The notes below the pieces were generated by a model. That model worked only from the letters and a program-made list of their open reading frames with translations, was not told the origin of the DNA and made no database searches. From the NCBI GenBank assembly GCA_023213395.1, contig CM041465.1, positions 76,701,741 through 76,765,740 on the forward strand: DNA of 64,000 nucleotides, read 5' to 3'. The position numbers and the translations under genes were made by a program. Positions 1 to 10,144 of the stretch are shown here, piece after piece. Numbering within the stretch: position 1 is the stretch's first letter; every line of letters starts with the position of its first letter. This DNA is from Cycas panzhihuaensis (taxonomy: Eukaryota; Cycadophyta).

Positions 1-989
1 GGGGTAGATCTACCCCTGCAAACAGTGGCAGAGGGTAGGTCCTGCAAGGTTTGTAGGGTACCTCACAAAGTGGAGTTACAGGAGACACTTGCTGGATGAA
101 AACTGAAGGATAAGCGCATATATCTCGCTTGGAAATGCTTGGTGGAGAGTCCTCTATCATATATCAGAGCTGCCTCAGGCGTATCCCTTACTGGAATGAT
201 AGAACTCCAGTGTTGGAGGCGTACCTATGAAAAGAGAGGAAGGAGAGAGCAGAATTACAGTAGTAGAAAGTGTTGTTAGAGAGCCAAGAGAGGTGAAATG
301 AGGTACTTTTCAGGATATATACCCATCCTAACCCTAATCGAGCAATTAGGGTTTGAGTAGGGCTGAGTTGGTAACTTATCCATGTGACAGTTCTGCAAAG
401 AGAGTGAGAATTACCATGGCAGATAAAAAAAATAGTGAGCAATAGTCACACCATGGTAAACTTTGCGGTATAGCGGTAAACTTTACGGTACCATTTAGTT
501 TATAGCGGTGCGAGGCTAGAATGCTAAAATAGCAATGGATAGGGTTATGGGAGCCCTAAATGGAGATGTGCTAGGTCTAGGAAGGGCTGGAGACAATCCA
601 GGTGATATGTAGGCTAGACCAAATGGGACATTGGGAGTTAGGATTCCTAGAAATACTATGAGAGGATGCAAGATCAAGGTGTGAGCGGGCCACACGAGTT
701 GGGCGAGGCTTGAGGTGACATGGAGGTGGCATGGATGGTTGTAGAGCGCCATGGGGATGCCTGCCTCGCAGAAAGGTAGGCCCCGCGGGTCGTCATAGGC
801 TGAAAATATGACAAGCAGCATGATTAAATAATAGATGTAAGGTGATCACTCAAATGTGACAGTCAATCATGCAATGAGATAATGCTTCTATCTATCTTTC
901 CAAAGAAACAATAAAGGTGAAAAGGAAGAAGCATATCTGTGCTTACTTGAGTCAATCTATCCATACCCATTCCCAGTAGTTAGGAAACA
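1..989 (-). repeat. 3' LTR of the Tat-type element (partial)
   Basis: This direct repeat of 14370-15378 begins in the same 16-base palindrome GGGGTAGATCTACCCC, and similarity ends exactly at GGAAACA (989). Beyond that point the two copies share nothing. It is truncated by the window start: compared with the 5' LTR, at least 480 bases and perhaps 1.8 kb are missing. It is about 20 bases shorter than the right copy over the aligned part, because one unit of a short internal tandem repeat is absent near 453-497. Confidence 0.93.
313..354 (-). promoter_or_regulatory. Putative LTR promoter: TATA box next to a telo-box hairpin (3' LTR copy)
   Basis: On the minus strand AAACCCTAAT and ATTAGGGTT form a 9-base inverted repeat with a 6-base loop, followed closely by GGGTATATATCC. 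The arrangement is conserved in the other LTR at 14683-14722. AAACCCTAA is the plant telo-box, a known promoter element, and TATATAT is a plausible TATA box. Promoter function is inferred from conservation and motif content only. Confidence 0.45.
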
Positions 990-1001
990 CTGCCCCCTTG
1001 G
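990..1001 (-). other. Polypurine tract of the Tat-type element
   Basis: On the minus strand the bases before the LTR read CCAAGGGGGCAG, directly followed by the LTR start TGTTTCC. This is the expected position and composition of the plus-strand DNA synthesis primer, and it fixes the element as minus-strand. Confidence 0.8.
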
Positions 1002-1399
1002 CAGTAGAGCCTCGTCACTCGGAAGCATGGTGCAATAGTGAATGCTGGCAACAAAACTATCCGTAGTACATGTATATATATCAATCATAATCATAACAAG
1101 GTCCATCATAATCATAATGCATAGATATGAGAACATGGATGGAGATAACATAAGGGTTGCTTATGCGCCACTTAGGAATCGATCGAAAACTATGACGGAT
1201 GAGGGGGATGCCCCCATCGTAATAGTGCAAAGAGAAGGTGTAATGATGACAAGAGAAAGAGTAAACGAGCAAACCTGATGGTCACCATAGTTTAACCTCA
1301 TTAGTGGCTAGCTTTTGGAGGTATGAACGGATCACAAAGTGAAATGCAAGATGGCTTGAGACTTGGGCAACAAGGCGATTGGGCAAGTCTCTCAAGGGT
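1002..1399. other. Sequence between polypurine tract and second RNase H; nothing recognised
   Basis: No convincing ORF on either strand. Short ORFs overlap each other in an AT-rich stretch with CATAATCATAA-like repeats near 1085-1120. It is presumably the 3' untranslated part of the element. Confidence 0.5.
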
Positions 1400-1814
1400 G
1401 GTCAACAAGAAGAGGGAGGCGACGCTCAAGGATGAGACGAACGAGGCTGTCCACCTCAGCATTGAGGACCCAAGGGATGTGTCGGATGTTGATAGACTAA
1501 AAACAAGCCAATAGGGACCTAGCGGTTGAAGCGAGGGCTCTCAAATATGGCTATCACACCTGGTAGACCTAGGTGAGATGGGACACCACCACCTGGGAGT
1601 CACAAAGAAGAACAATGGATCCGTGGTGAAAACGGAGCACATCGATGAGGGCTTTAATAACGCCTGTATACTCATCTTTATTATTAGTAACCTCAGGGAG
1701 GAAGACTCCAGAATGTAGGAAATCATGTCTAGAAGGGTCATGAAGAATCCACGCGGCAGTGGAGGGACCAAGATTATCGTGGCTTCTGCCATCAGTGAAG
1801 ATGAAGAGAGTCAT
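1400..1814 (-). pseudogene. Second, Tat-type (archaeal-like) RNase H domain downstream of integrase
   Basis: The minus-strand frame from 1814 gives an RNase H fold in order: FTDGRSHDNLGP (first catalytic Asp), TNNKDEY (catalytic Glu region, family form TNNEAEY), LCDSQVVV (Asp in the DSQ/LVV motif), then, across stops and a frame change, RHIPWVLNAEVDSLV (family form HVPRExNxxADALA, last Asp). All four acidic catalytic positions are still present. The pol polyprotein has its own RNase H at 7000-7600, so this is an additional domain, about 3.9 kb beyond integrase and just before the 3' LTR. Additional archaeal-like RNase H domains are known in the Tat clade. A TAG stop near 1571 and a frame change break it. 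Confidence 0.8.
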
Positions 1815-3034
1815 GGGTGAGAAAAGAAAGCATCTTGGTAGAAAGAATATGTAATAGAGTCAAAGTCGAAGAAAAAGGGGCTCGTATGGCTAGCAATGAT
1901 GGCCACGAAGGGTAGGAGGACCCAGCAATGAAGCTACTCAAGGATAGGAGTAGACTATCTGACCACTCACAGAGAGTGAGTGGTGAGAAGGCCACCCTAG
2001 GGTGCTAAAGGTTACTTAAGAAAGCAAAGAGTGATCCCGAATGGAGCAAGCGTTCTCTTTGGAGACCCTAGGGGCACGAATGGGCCACAAAAACGAATCC
2101 AAGATGGGGAAATGAGCCAAATGAGTATAAACTCAGGCTTGCATGGGAGTGGCATGCAAAACGAGATAAAAGGGTCTTAGTATAAATGAGTCGACAAGGT
2201 GCCATAAATGCACCGGAATGAATGAGAAAAATGGGGACTATGGAAGCGAAAGAGGAGACATGAGCATAAGGCAATGGTGATCAGGGATGAGAGATGGCCT
2301 TAAGGGCTGTCTCGAAGGTAAAAATAGAGAAAGCGCCTGTCAGGACCCCCACCTATATAAAGAAACTTAATGAAAATGGGATTCATTGTCACAGGCTCAT
2401 GAATGAATCAGAGCCCTTTCCTTATGCAGCAGAGCGCCACCCGACTTTAGAGGTACATAGAGGAGGATCTAACCATTGGATCGAGATGAGGAGACAACCG
2501 TTGAGACCAGGGTGACGAGATGGCGACGACACAACCGGATCCAGTGAGTGGATCATCAAAACCCAACCCCATCTCGCAGTTTAATTTATTGCTTTTTAAT
2601 ATTTTTCAGTGTGATTTTAGGCCTCTTAAAGGCAAGAAGCGATCTCCTGGAGTCTAAATTGGACCTAGAGAGAGGCGAGACTAGGGCATTAGGTAGCCCT
2701 GGTCCTGGTGAGCCTGAGAGTGGCTCACCCGGGTAAAATTTTAGGAATTTTTGGGTAGAGAACTCCCCCTTTTGGGGGGGTGATATTCGCACCGCATCAA
2801 AGATCGTGGTACCGCGATCTTTGCTGCGGGGCCCCAACGTCGTGGAACCCAAGTCAAACTACGCGATAGTGCAAAGTTTAGCACAGCGCGAAGGCAGACT
2901 TGCTGAAAAATAAAGAAGGGGGCCCAAGGGCACCCAAATCTCAACCAAATGAGGCTGGGGGATAGTCTAGAGGATAGAGGGGCAAGTACAAGCGAGGTTC
3001 TAACTAGTTTTGGGGTGTTTTGTAGGCAGTGATC
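1815..3034. other. Spacer between second RNase H and plant mobile domain ORF
   Basis: The ORFs here on both strands are short, overlap each other and match nothing I recognise. The plus strand holds a candidate 3' splice site (TGTTTTGTAG at 3015-3024) ten bases before the ATG of the mobile domain ORF, so part of this stretch may be its 5' leader. A C/G-rich run TTTTGGGGGGG lies near 2770. Confidence 0.4.
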
Positions 3035-3748
3035 ATGGTGGACAACCGCGAGAACATTGGCATGGCGATGCTGAGCTTTATTAAGATGATGTCCCGTGAG
3101 GGCATGCAGACTTTGGCTAGGTGTGGCTTGCTGAAGGTCATAAGGTTGCCACAATATACATCAGATCAAAGGCTCCTGGTGGACATCAACTCACACTAAG
3201 ACAGATAGAGACATGTGTTCCATCTGCCCCAGGTAGGAGACGTGACAGTCACACCAGGGGACATTAGGAGGATATTGAGAGTGCTGACGATTGGGAGGTC
3301 AACGTCACTAGGGGCACTGCGTAGTAATGAGGCAGCACATAAGGAAGCTGCCACGTACTTCACAAGGTCAGATAGATGGGAGAGGATAGGTATCCCCTTA
3401 CAGAGTATGGTTATGTGCGGAGTTTCTTGTATGAGGAAACTGATCACGCTATGCATTCTATTCTGGATATCCTAGAAACAAAACTATCAAGACATTCCTA
3501 GTGGGTGGATGGATGCTATGAGGAGATGTGAGGCCGAGGAGAGACTATACTAGGCTACCCTCATAGTGGCGAACTTAGTCACCCAACTGGATGCTATTCG
3601 GGTGGCAGGGAAGGGTGGCCTATCATACAACACCCTTCTATAGTGTTGGTTCTTTGATCACTTTGGAGCAGTGGCACTGGTAAGGGAACCACACCCCATT
3701 TCAGAGTGGCCCCCCCATGGTACACGGGTGGCAGACCAGGTTTAGGGG
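3035..3748 (+). pseudogene. Antisense plant mobile domain (aminotransferase-like) ORF, N-terminal part
   Basis: This ORF is plus strand, opposite to the host retrotransposon. Starting at the ATG at 3035, one frame runs through about 235 codons with six TAA/TAG stops. Recognisable plant mobile domain features are RHVFHLPQVGDVTVTPGDI (the family's HTFHLPxGExTxTLxDV), then LTIGR, then a Trp-rich tail with WMDAMRRCEAEERLY and WFFDHFGAVALV. Similar extra, often antisense, ORFs are known from Tat-lineage elements, and the family also occurs in host genes and MULE-type transposons. Its biochemical role is unknown. A frameshift, probably at the run of seven C at 3710-3716, moves the reading into the next segment. 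Confidence 0.7.
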
Positions 3749-4079
3749 GACCGAGGACCAGGAACATGTCTATCACTCGGTGGAGGCCACATCATTGGAC
3801 CTCCTCACCATGGTAGATTACATATCAGATCTATATCGAGCAGTGAGGTGGAATAATGATGACGAGGTAGGTGGGGCAGGAGTTACCCCAGGAGACAGTG
3901 GAGATAGAGGAGCTAGCGGCAACGGGGCTAGCCCATCAGGAGCCACACATAGAGGTGCAGGTCCATCAGGGACCGCAGGAGGAGAGGCAAACCCATCAGG
4001 GACCGCAGGAGGAGAGGCGGGCCCTTTAGGAGCTACAGAGAAGAGTAGAGGCCTAGTGACCCAAGCCCAGAGGTTATAG
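3717..4079 (+). pseudogene. Plant mobile domain ORF, Gly/Ala/Ser-rich repeat segment
   Basis: An uninterrupted 120-codon plus-strand frame continues the mobile domain protein after a frameshift. It starts with HSVEATSLDLLTMVDYISDLYRAVRW, a plausible end of the globular domain, then becomes a disordered linker rich in Gly, Ala, Ser and Pro. Within it a 30-base unit encoding PSGTAGGEAN occurs twice in tandem (3962-4021), with degenerate copies on both sides. Reading stops at TAG 4077-4079. Confidence 0.6.
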
Positions 4080-4248
4080 ATAGTCAGGAGATCCAGGGAA
4101 GTAGCGACACTAGCAGAGTAGAGGAGGGATACCCTAGTAGTTGAGGTGGTTACCAAGGAGGTACAGGAGCAGGAGGAGGTACCTGCAGCTGGTGGAGTGC
4201 CCAGGGCAGAGGCCATCGTCTGAGTCGAGGAGCCGGTGGCCATACCAG

Positions 4249-4354
4249 GTGAGACACTACCTTCTCCTATCATCTTTTGATCGCCAGATGTTGTTTGATT
4301 TTGGTTTGGCACATACATGGACACGTACTAACATGTGACGTGTTGGATTTACAG
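4249..4354 (+). other. Candidate spliceosomal intron in the antisense ORF
   Basis: The plus strand reads CCAG/GTGAGA at 4249 and GGATTTACAG/GT ending at 4354, a 106-base interval. A perfect TACTAAC branch-site motif lies at 4326-4332, 22 bases before the acceptor. The interval is T-richer than the purine-rich flanks. GT, AG, branch point and size all fit a plant intron. No transcript evidence is available here. Confidence 0.5.
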
Positions 4355-4960
4355 GTATGGCAGAGATCTAGAGATTGGTGGAGGTAATAGTCTGGGAGAT
4401 GTTCCCCTGGGCCTACACAGAGGGGTAACCTCCCATCCAGGCCGGAGATGAGCCCAGATCGACAGGTCCACATACGACGACATTTTCCCCATTGGTGAGG
4501 GTGATGGATGTTTGGATAGTAGAATCCTAAGAGCATGCGGCACATGTGGGAAACCTACAAATGGAGCTGGATGAGACTCAGGCTGAGAGGGATGTTCTAC
4601 GAGGTAAGGTACAAGCACTGGAGGCTCAGAGAGGTACTAGAGGGAATGCCGAGAGTCGTATCTAGATGGCAGTGATGGAGGAGCATCTCTGAGAGATGGA
4701 GGAGAGGCTTCAAGGAGTAGAGGGAGATCAAGATCGTATCCAGGCTTGATACGATCAACTGGTGGACAAGGTCGCCTCGAGGTCATCGCAGAGCAGGACC
4801 TATATGCACACGACGGTGGCGACCCTTAGGAGGCCACAAGATGAGGGAAGTGAGGCGAAGAGCTCCCGGAGGTGCAGGAGGAGCCTATGAGGCATGTGGT
4901 CCCCAAGAGAGGGATCACATAGGCCAGGAGATGACACCCTAGGGGCAGGGCAGTAGTAGA
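4355..4960 (+). pseudogene. Plant mobile domain ORF, coiled-coil C-terminal part
   Basis: Plus-strand reading continues in fragments. At about 4550-4665 the frame gives LQMELDETQAERDVLRGKV, then QALEAQ and AESR, with heptad spacing typical of a coiled coil. After stops it goes on with MEERLQGVEGDQDRIQA and YDQLVDKVASRSSQSR. The strong purine bias of this strand and the continuity with the upstream repeat segment support one original protein of N-terminal mobile domain, low-complexity linker and coiled coil. It is broken by several stops, mostly TAG. The exact end is uncertain. Confidence 0.5.
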
Positions 4961-5590
4961 GTAGAGTGGGAGTTTTGATTTGATGAGGGGAAAGCACAGA
5001 CCTCCAGGGAGTCGCTATATGTTACCACATGATTGCACTCCTCTATGCAAAGACTCCAGCTTCCCACGTATGATATACCATACCAGTTGTATGATATGAC
5101 ATATTATGATTATTTTATGTATATAGATGAGGCGATTGATACCCCATTTGATGTATGATGATGTGTATAATGACATGTAATGGATGATGTATATTTATTT
5201 CCATGTTTGTGTATGTATATATATGAGGCTGCACAGATGCATGAGGACATGGTTGATGATATTTTGAGTTGATTATTGTATGCTTTTTATGCTATGATAT
5301 TTGTTTGAGTTAGGCACACTTCCTTTCATGCAGGGCCATATTCCTAGCAGAGGCACATACGATCACCATGAGCATCGACGATAGAGGTACGTGGAGCTAG
5401 GAGATAGGACGGCACATATGTCTAGATAGGAGCATAGCGGAATATGCAAAGGAAGAGCAAATGACAAAGGGGTATGACACTCCAATGCGTCGTCCTACTT
5501 GGGGATATGACTAAGTAGGAAGACAAGGTCCCCAAAGGAAGGGGAACCATGGGTTCCACAAGAGAAACCCAAAAGGAATAAGAGATCCAC
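4961..5590. other. Spacer between antisense ORF and integrase end
   Basis: No coding signal on either strand. It contains short AT-rich runs with repeated ATGATGTATA-like words at 5145-5220. It separates two convergent coding units (the plus-strand mobile domain ORF and minus-strand pol) and so would carry both 3' ends. Confidence 0.5.
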
Positions 5591-5653
5591 CCTAAGCTGC
5601 CATCCTACCTGTGGCTAGGGGGAACAGGAACATGCTTAGGATAGTAGCTTAGG
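5591..5653. other. Inverted repeat next to the 3' end of pol
   Basis: CCTAAGCTGCCATCCTA (5591-5607) and TAGGATAGTAGCTTAGG (5637-5653) are reverse complements over 17 bases with two mismatches, separated by 29 bases. It sits where the integrase reading frame ends and could form a hairpin in either transcript. Function unknown. Confidence 0.55.
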
Positions 5654-5687
5654 CTCATTTTAGAGCGTGGAAAAGACAATAAAGAGA

Positions 5688-6890
5688 TCATGCATAGAAT
5701 TTTTTAAGGAATTTCCCATTAATGGCTTTCTCAAATTCAAGGCCCTCCAGGGTGGCAATCCTATAGGCATCATTATTGAGACTCTCGAGAATGACAAAGG
5801 GATCGACCCACTTGTGTCCAAATTTGGTCAAGTGATTGTAAAGATATTCCAGCTTGAGGACTTGGTCCCCAGGATACAAAGGATGAGAATGGAAGTGTTT
5901 ATCATAAGTCCTTTGCGAGCAGGCTTTGAACGTGAGGTTAGCTTGGTAAGCCACTAAATGTCTCTCATCCAAAGCCTCGAGATCTAAGAGGCGAGCTTGA
6001 CAAATAGAATCCTCATCGATAAGACCTCGAAGAGAAACTCATAGAGAGGGGATCTCCACTTCTAATGGGAGTACCGCCTCAGTCCCGTAGACTAAGGAGA
6101 AGGGAGTCATTCATGTAGCTGCACGGATAGAGGTACGATAGGCCCATAAGGCGGAAGGAAGTTGGAGGTGCCAATCTCTTTGAGATTAGGCAACGATTTT
6201 CTTCAAAATGTTGATAAGGGTTTTATTGAATGATTCAACCTGACCATTTGCTTGGGGGTAATAAGGAGAAGAGGTTTTGTGATAGATTTTGAATTTCTCA
6301 CAAAGTTCATCCATCTCCTTATTATAAAAAAGAGTTTCGTTGTCTGTAATCAAGATGTCAGGAATCCCAAAGCGGTAAATGATATGTTGGTAGACGAAAG
6401 TGGCTATCGTCTTGCCAAGGGTAGTGATCAAGGGAATGACTTCCACCTATTTTGTGAAGTACTCTATGGCAGTCAAGATGAACTTGTATTATGATGAAGA
6501 GTGCGGTGATATAGCCCCAATGAGGTCTAAACCCCATTGGGCGAAGGGCCATGGAGATACAATGGGATGAAGAGCCTTAGAAGGCACGTGGGTGATGTTG
6601 GCATGCTCTTGGCATCGTCGACATCTCAAGACGTAGGCATGGGCATCCTTTAAGAGGGACGACCAATAATAGCCCATATGAAGGATCCTTTGGGCCATGG
6701 ATTGGCCCCCAAAGTGGCCACCATAAATGCCATGATGGCATTCGCAGAGTATCTGGTCCGCTTCATCAAGAGTGACATAAGAGAGGAGGATCCCGTCAAA
6801 GGATCTCTTGTACAATACTTCATCTATAAGGAAGTATTGCCTAGTGGTGGTCCGAATGTGTGACCTAACCTTGTCACTAGCTTCTGGGCA
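5688..6890 (-). pseudogene. Tat-type element: integrase
   Basis: Catalyses insertion of element cDNA. In order on the minus strand: the HHCC zinc domain (CHHGIYGGHFGG, then VLRCRRCQEHA at about 6600-6760), the catalytic core, and a C-terminal part (DERHLVAYQANLTFKA, FGHKWVDPF). In the core the second Asp is in ILITDNETLF and the Glu in PQANGQVESFN. The first Asp position reads AIEYFTK, so Asp has become Glu, and the Trp normally after FTK is a TAG stop. Several frame changes separate the fragments at 6489-6815, 6186-6446 and 5688-5972. It follows RNase H directly, as in gypsy elements. Confidence 0.88.
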
Positions 6891-6999
6891 GTACTGCTAC
6901 TGAGTAAGGTATCACATGATGTCACCATACCATTCACTATCAATGAGTGGATGGGAAGGAATGTCTTGAATAGTCAAGATAGACTTATCAAGGAGAGAG

Positions 7000-7600
7000 T
7001 CATTAATAGAAACATTGAATGAGTTAGGGACAGGGGCATCCACAAGCTATTTTGCTACTACCATCTCCTTCTTCAATTTCTTGTTGATGATATGGAGATC
7101 AAATTCCTGAAGGAGGACGGCCCAACGACCAATCCTACCTGTTAGGTCAGAACATGTGAGTAAATAATGCAAGGGATCGGATTTAACGATCACCTTGGTA
7201 GTGTTTCTGAGCAAGTAGTGTCTAAACTTCTTAGTCGCGTGGACTAAGGAGAGGCATTCCTTCTCAATTGGAGAGTAGTTGAGCTTGGTAACTACGAGGG
7301 TATGACTGATGAAGTAGATAGATTTCTCGGTTCCAGAATCATCCTCCTAGGCCAGCATAGTGCCCAAGGACTCATCAGTCGCCAAGGTATAGAGGATGAA
7401 GGGCCTATCAAAGTGAGGGGGCACTAATGTTGGAGTAGAAGTGAGGGCTTCCTTAAGTCCTTCAAAAGTTTGTTGGGCCTTAGCCGACCAAAAAAATGGG
7501 GCTCCCTTCTTTAATAGGTTAGTAAGAGGTTTGGCGTTCATGGCGAAGTTTGCCAAGAAACGCCTAAGGAACCCGAGCCTACCCAAAAATGACTTAATCT
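7000..7600 (-). pseudogene. Tat-type element: connection domain and pol RNase H
   Basis: Minus-strand reading gives FLGRLGFLRRF-like text and KPLTNLLKKGAPFFWSAK (connection), then FILYTLATDESLGTMLA (RNase H start; family form TDAS), then SIYFISHTLV, NYSPIEKECLSLVHATKKFRHYLL and KVIVKSDPLHYLL. These are the usual gypsy RNase H blocks. The first catalytic Asp position reads ATDES. A frame change near 7347 and single stops break it. A second, different RNase H lies at 1400-1814. Confidence 0.87.
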
Positions 7601-8400
7601 ATCATTGAGTTCTAGGTAGCAGCATGTCAAGGATTGCCTTGATTTTGTCAGGGTCGATTTAAATTCCTTATTTCAACATGAAAAAACTAAGGAGTTTGCC
7701 AGAAGTGATGGCAAACGCGTATTTGAGCGTATTGAGATTTACATGGTACTTGCGGTATCATGTGAAGATGGCCCACAAGTTTAAAGGATGATGGGTTCTA
7801 ACGTACGAGAGACCCATTATATCATCCATAAAGACCTCCAACGTGTTGTTGATAAGGTCGTGAAAGATGAAGTGCATTGTCCTTAAATAAGTGGTACCTA
7901 CATTCTTCAATTTGAAGGGCATCGCCTTGTAGGCGAAGGTACCCCATGGGGTGGTGAAGGCCATCTTGTAACAGTCTTTGGGAGAGATTTGAATTTGATT
8001 GTAACCGGAGAAGTCATCCATCAAGGATATGACTTTAAAACTAGTTGTTTGATCGATGATATGATTGATAAAAGGGAGTGGAAAATTATCCTTAAGACAT
8101 GCGTTGTTAATGTCACGTAAGTCAACACATATCTGGATGGTCCCATTCTTTTTAGCAATGGGAAAGATGTTAGATACCCATTTAGGGTAGTTGATGGAAG
8201 TGATGAGTCCTACATCTAGGAGTTTCTCAACCTCCATTTTGACGGTCGCTAAGAGTTTGGGATGAAGTGGGCATTGCTTCTGGCGCACAGGGTGAGCACC
8301 AAGGACTATGGTAAGGTTGTCGGTAACAATAGAGGGGTCGATTCCCTTCATGTCAGAATAGTCCCATGTGAAAACATCTCGGAACTCCTGAAACAAAAGG
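7601..8400 (-). pseudogene. Tat-type element: reverse transcriptase
   Basis: The longest clean minus-strand stretch here (8396 to 7758, 212 codons) contains the gypsy RT blocks in order: FQEFRDVFTWDYSDMKGID, LLDVGLITSINYPKWVSN, PIAKKNGTIQICVDLRDIN, FPLPFINHIIDQT, MDDFSGYNQIQISPKD, MAFTTPWGTFAYKAMPF and the catalytic FMDDI (Tat elements usually have FVDDM). The frame then shifts and continues as IDPDKIKAILDMLLP at about 7620-7700, the thumb. The SWVSN/PKWVSN block is characteristic of the Tat group. It makes element cDNA inside the Gag particle. Confidence 0.92.
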
Positions 8401-9330
8401 GAGTATTCCCTTACCTCATCAGTAGAACATTCTGACCCACCTTAATGATGTTACTTGGGGTGAGGACTATGTCATGGGTTACCCCCATGCATATGGCATT
8501 CCCTTCCTCAAAATGAAGGGAGGTAAGGTCAACGGGAAGAGATGGAATAAGAGATGAGATTGGGTCAGCAAGGGTGGACCCAATCACTAAGACCTTATGG
8601 TGGCCAAGTCTATGGTGACCAGAAGGAAGGTTAGGCACGGAGCTTATTAAGTGCTCGAGTAAAGCCTCATTGTCTTCGAAGTAATCTACCACATGGATGA
8701 CCTTACTTTGAATAGACGAGGCGCCAGAGGAAGTGGGAGCAACGAGACCATGGTGGTCGGTAGGTTGCCCAACATCCCCAAGAGACTCTAAGAAAGAGTC
8801 AAGAAAGGGCCCCTCGTAAGGGGAAAAAGGAAGTTCCACGGATTCATCACCCACGGGGGGTGATGAAAGGGGAGACTCAAGGATCGGTAGATCAATACAA
8901 GCAATAACATGTGATACAAGGGGATGATCAATCTCTTTAACGAGAGGGGTTCTAGGTTGGGACATAGAGTAAGAAGAGTGTCTCCTATTAGTGTGAAGAA
9001 AGGAAACAAGGTGAGGAAGGTGCTTGTCCTCGCCATAGGACTCGTCGTCGCTAAATATGCAAGGTACTCGTAGCTTCCAACACCAATAGGAGCGAAATAG
9101 GTAAGGCTCAAAGAAGAAGATGTAGGATCTCTTTCAAAATGAGGCAAATCGGGAATGCTGATAGAACAAGCAGAGGTGTGGGTGGAAGGGTCTTTGTCCC
9201 CTTTCACATGACCATGACTCGCTTGGTTGGTTTAATGGGTTTATTTGGTAGGTGGGAGTTCATGGGAAACAACCCTCATTCACCCATCATGGACGAACTT
9301 AAGTTGCCCCCAGCGGGTTAAACACATGAG
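8401..9330 (-). pseudogene. Tat-type element: protease-RT linker
   Basis: The minus-strand frame 8965-8411 (184 codons) and the fragment 9207-8788 are Ser/Pro/Leu-rich with no recognised domain. The end, NIIKVGQNVLLMR, leads into the RT start after a stop. Position between PR and RT and shared strand mark it as the polyprotein linker typical of Tat elements. Fragments overlap in different frames, showing frameshifts. Confidence 0.6.
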
Positions 9331-10144
9331 TCCCATTTGATCAAGCCATGGTCAACCCAAAAGGAGATTGTAGTCAACGTTTACGTCAAGGACTACAATA
9401 TCGGCAAGGATAATCTTATCCTCAAGAGTAAGGGGGATGGATCTAAACAGATCCTAAGGGAGCCTTCTCGCTACCATCGTAGCCTTGGCATCACCATGGA
9501 ATAGGTTCCAAGGCAGAAATGCCAAGCTTTTGCATAACACACAAGAGCATGACATTAACAGAAGAACCGTTGTCAATAACAGTCCTTCGCAAAGTGTAAT
9601 CAGGTGTATCGATAATAATGGTGAAAGGGAAGTTCCACTGGTGCTCCCTTTCACAAGTAAGAGGAAGCTCTTTAGGATCAAAAGAAATGATGGGCTCACG
9701 ACCTTAGGCAATACCCAAAGCGTGAATGGGCACGTCACCCAATCCTAAAGCTTCTAAAATGAGTGTTCGCTGTTCAAGATAACTTCTCAAGACATCCATA
9801 ATGGACATCCCAATGACCATGGTACAAAGCTCATCGACGACAGAAAAGGTCTTCCCCTTCACCGTAGGTTGAGGAAGGGCTCTCCTAAAGTCGTAGTGAC
9901 CTGGGTGAACGGGGATGGTCTTAGGAAGTAAAGGGAGTTCTGGAATGGAGGTTTCCAGAAGAGGATCAGGATGTGAGATAGATGAAGAGGTGTCGGTTGC
10001 CTCTTTAGTTGCTTGAGACCGAGTTAAGACATATAAAGGGGTGGCCTCAAGCATCTGGATCACCTTCTTTCCCTTGTTCCAAGACCGTGAAGGTGAAGCG
10101 GTATGATGGTCTAGGGAACGCGAGGAGGAAGATGAACCTCGCAC
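9331..10144 (-). pseudogene. Tat-type element: aspartic protease and preceding region
   Basis: After a Ser-rich start (10144) the minus strand reads LYVLTRSQATKEATD, a block seen just before the protease in this group. Near 9559-9580 the catalytic loop reads TVIDNGSSVNVM, that is D-N-G-S instead of the usual D-(S/T/G)-G-(S/A). Downstream VDYNLLLG followed by PWLDQMG at about 9340-9400 is the conserved flap/end motif (family DYNxLLGRPWL) with Arg replaced by a stop. Stops and at least one frame change interrupt it. It would cleave the Gag-Pol polyprotein. Confidence 0.82.

Noticed and set aside
330-354. Telomere repeat tract (CCCTAA)
   Set aside because: Only one copy on each side of a loop; it is a short hairpin conserved in both LTRs, not a tandem array.
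188-821. Small minus-strand ORFs in the 3' LTR
   Set aside because: They are inside the LTR, overlap the putative promoter, and are interrupted in the other LTR copy.
2586-3154. Minus-strand frames overlapping the antisense mobile domain ORF
   Set aside because: They mirror the plus-strand coding frame and its composition and show no family motif.
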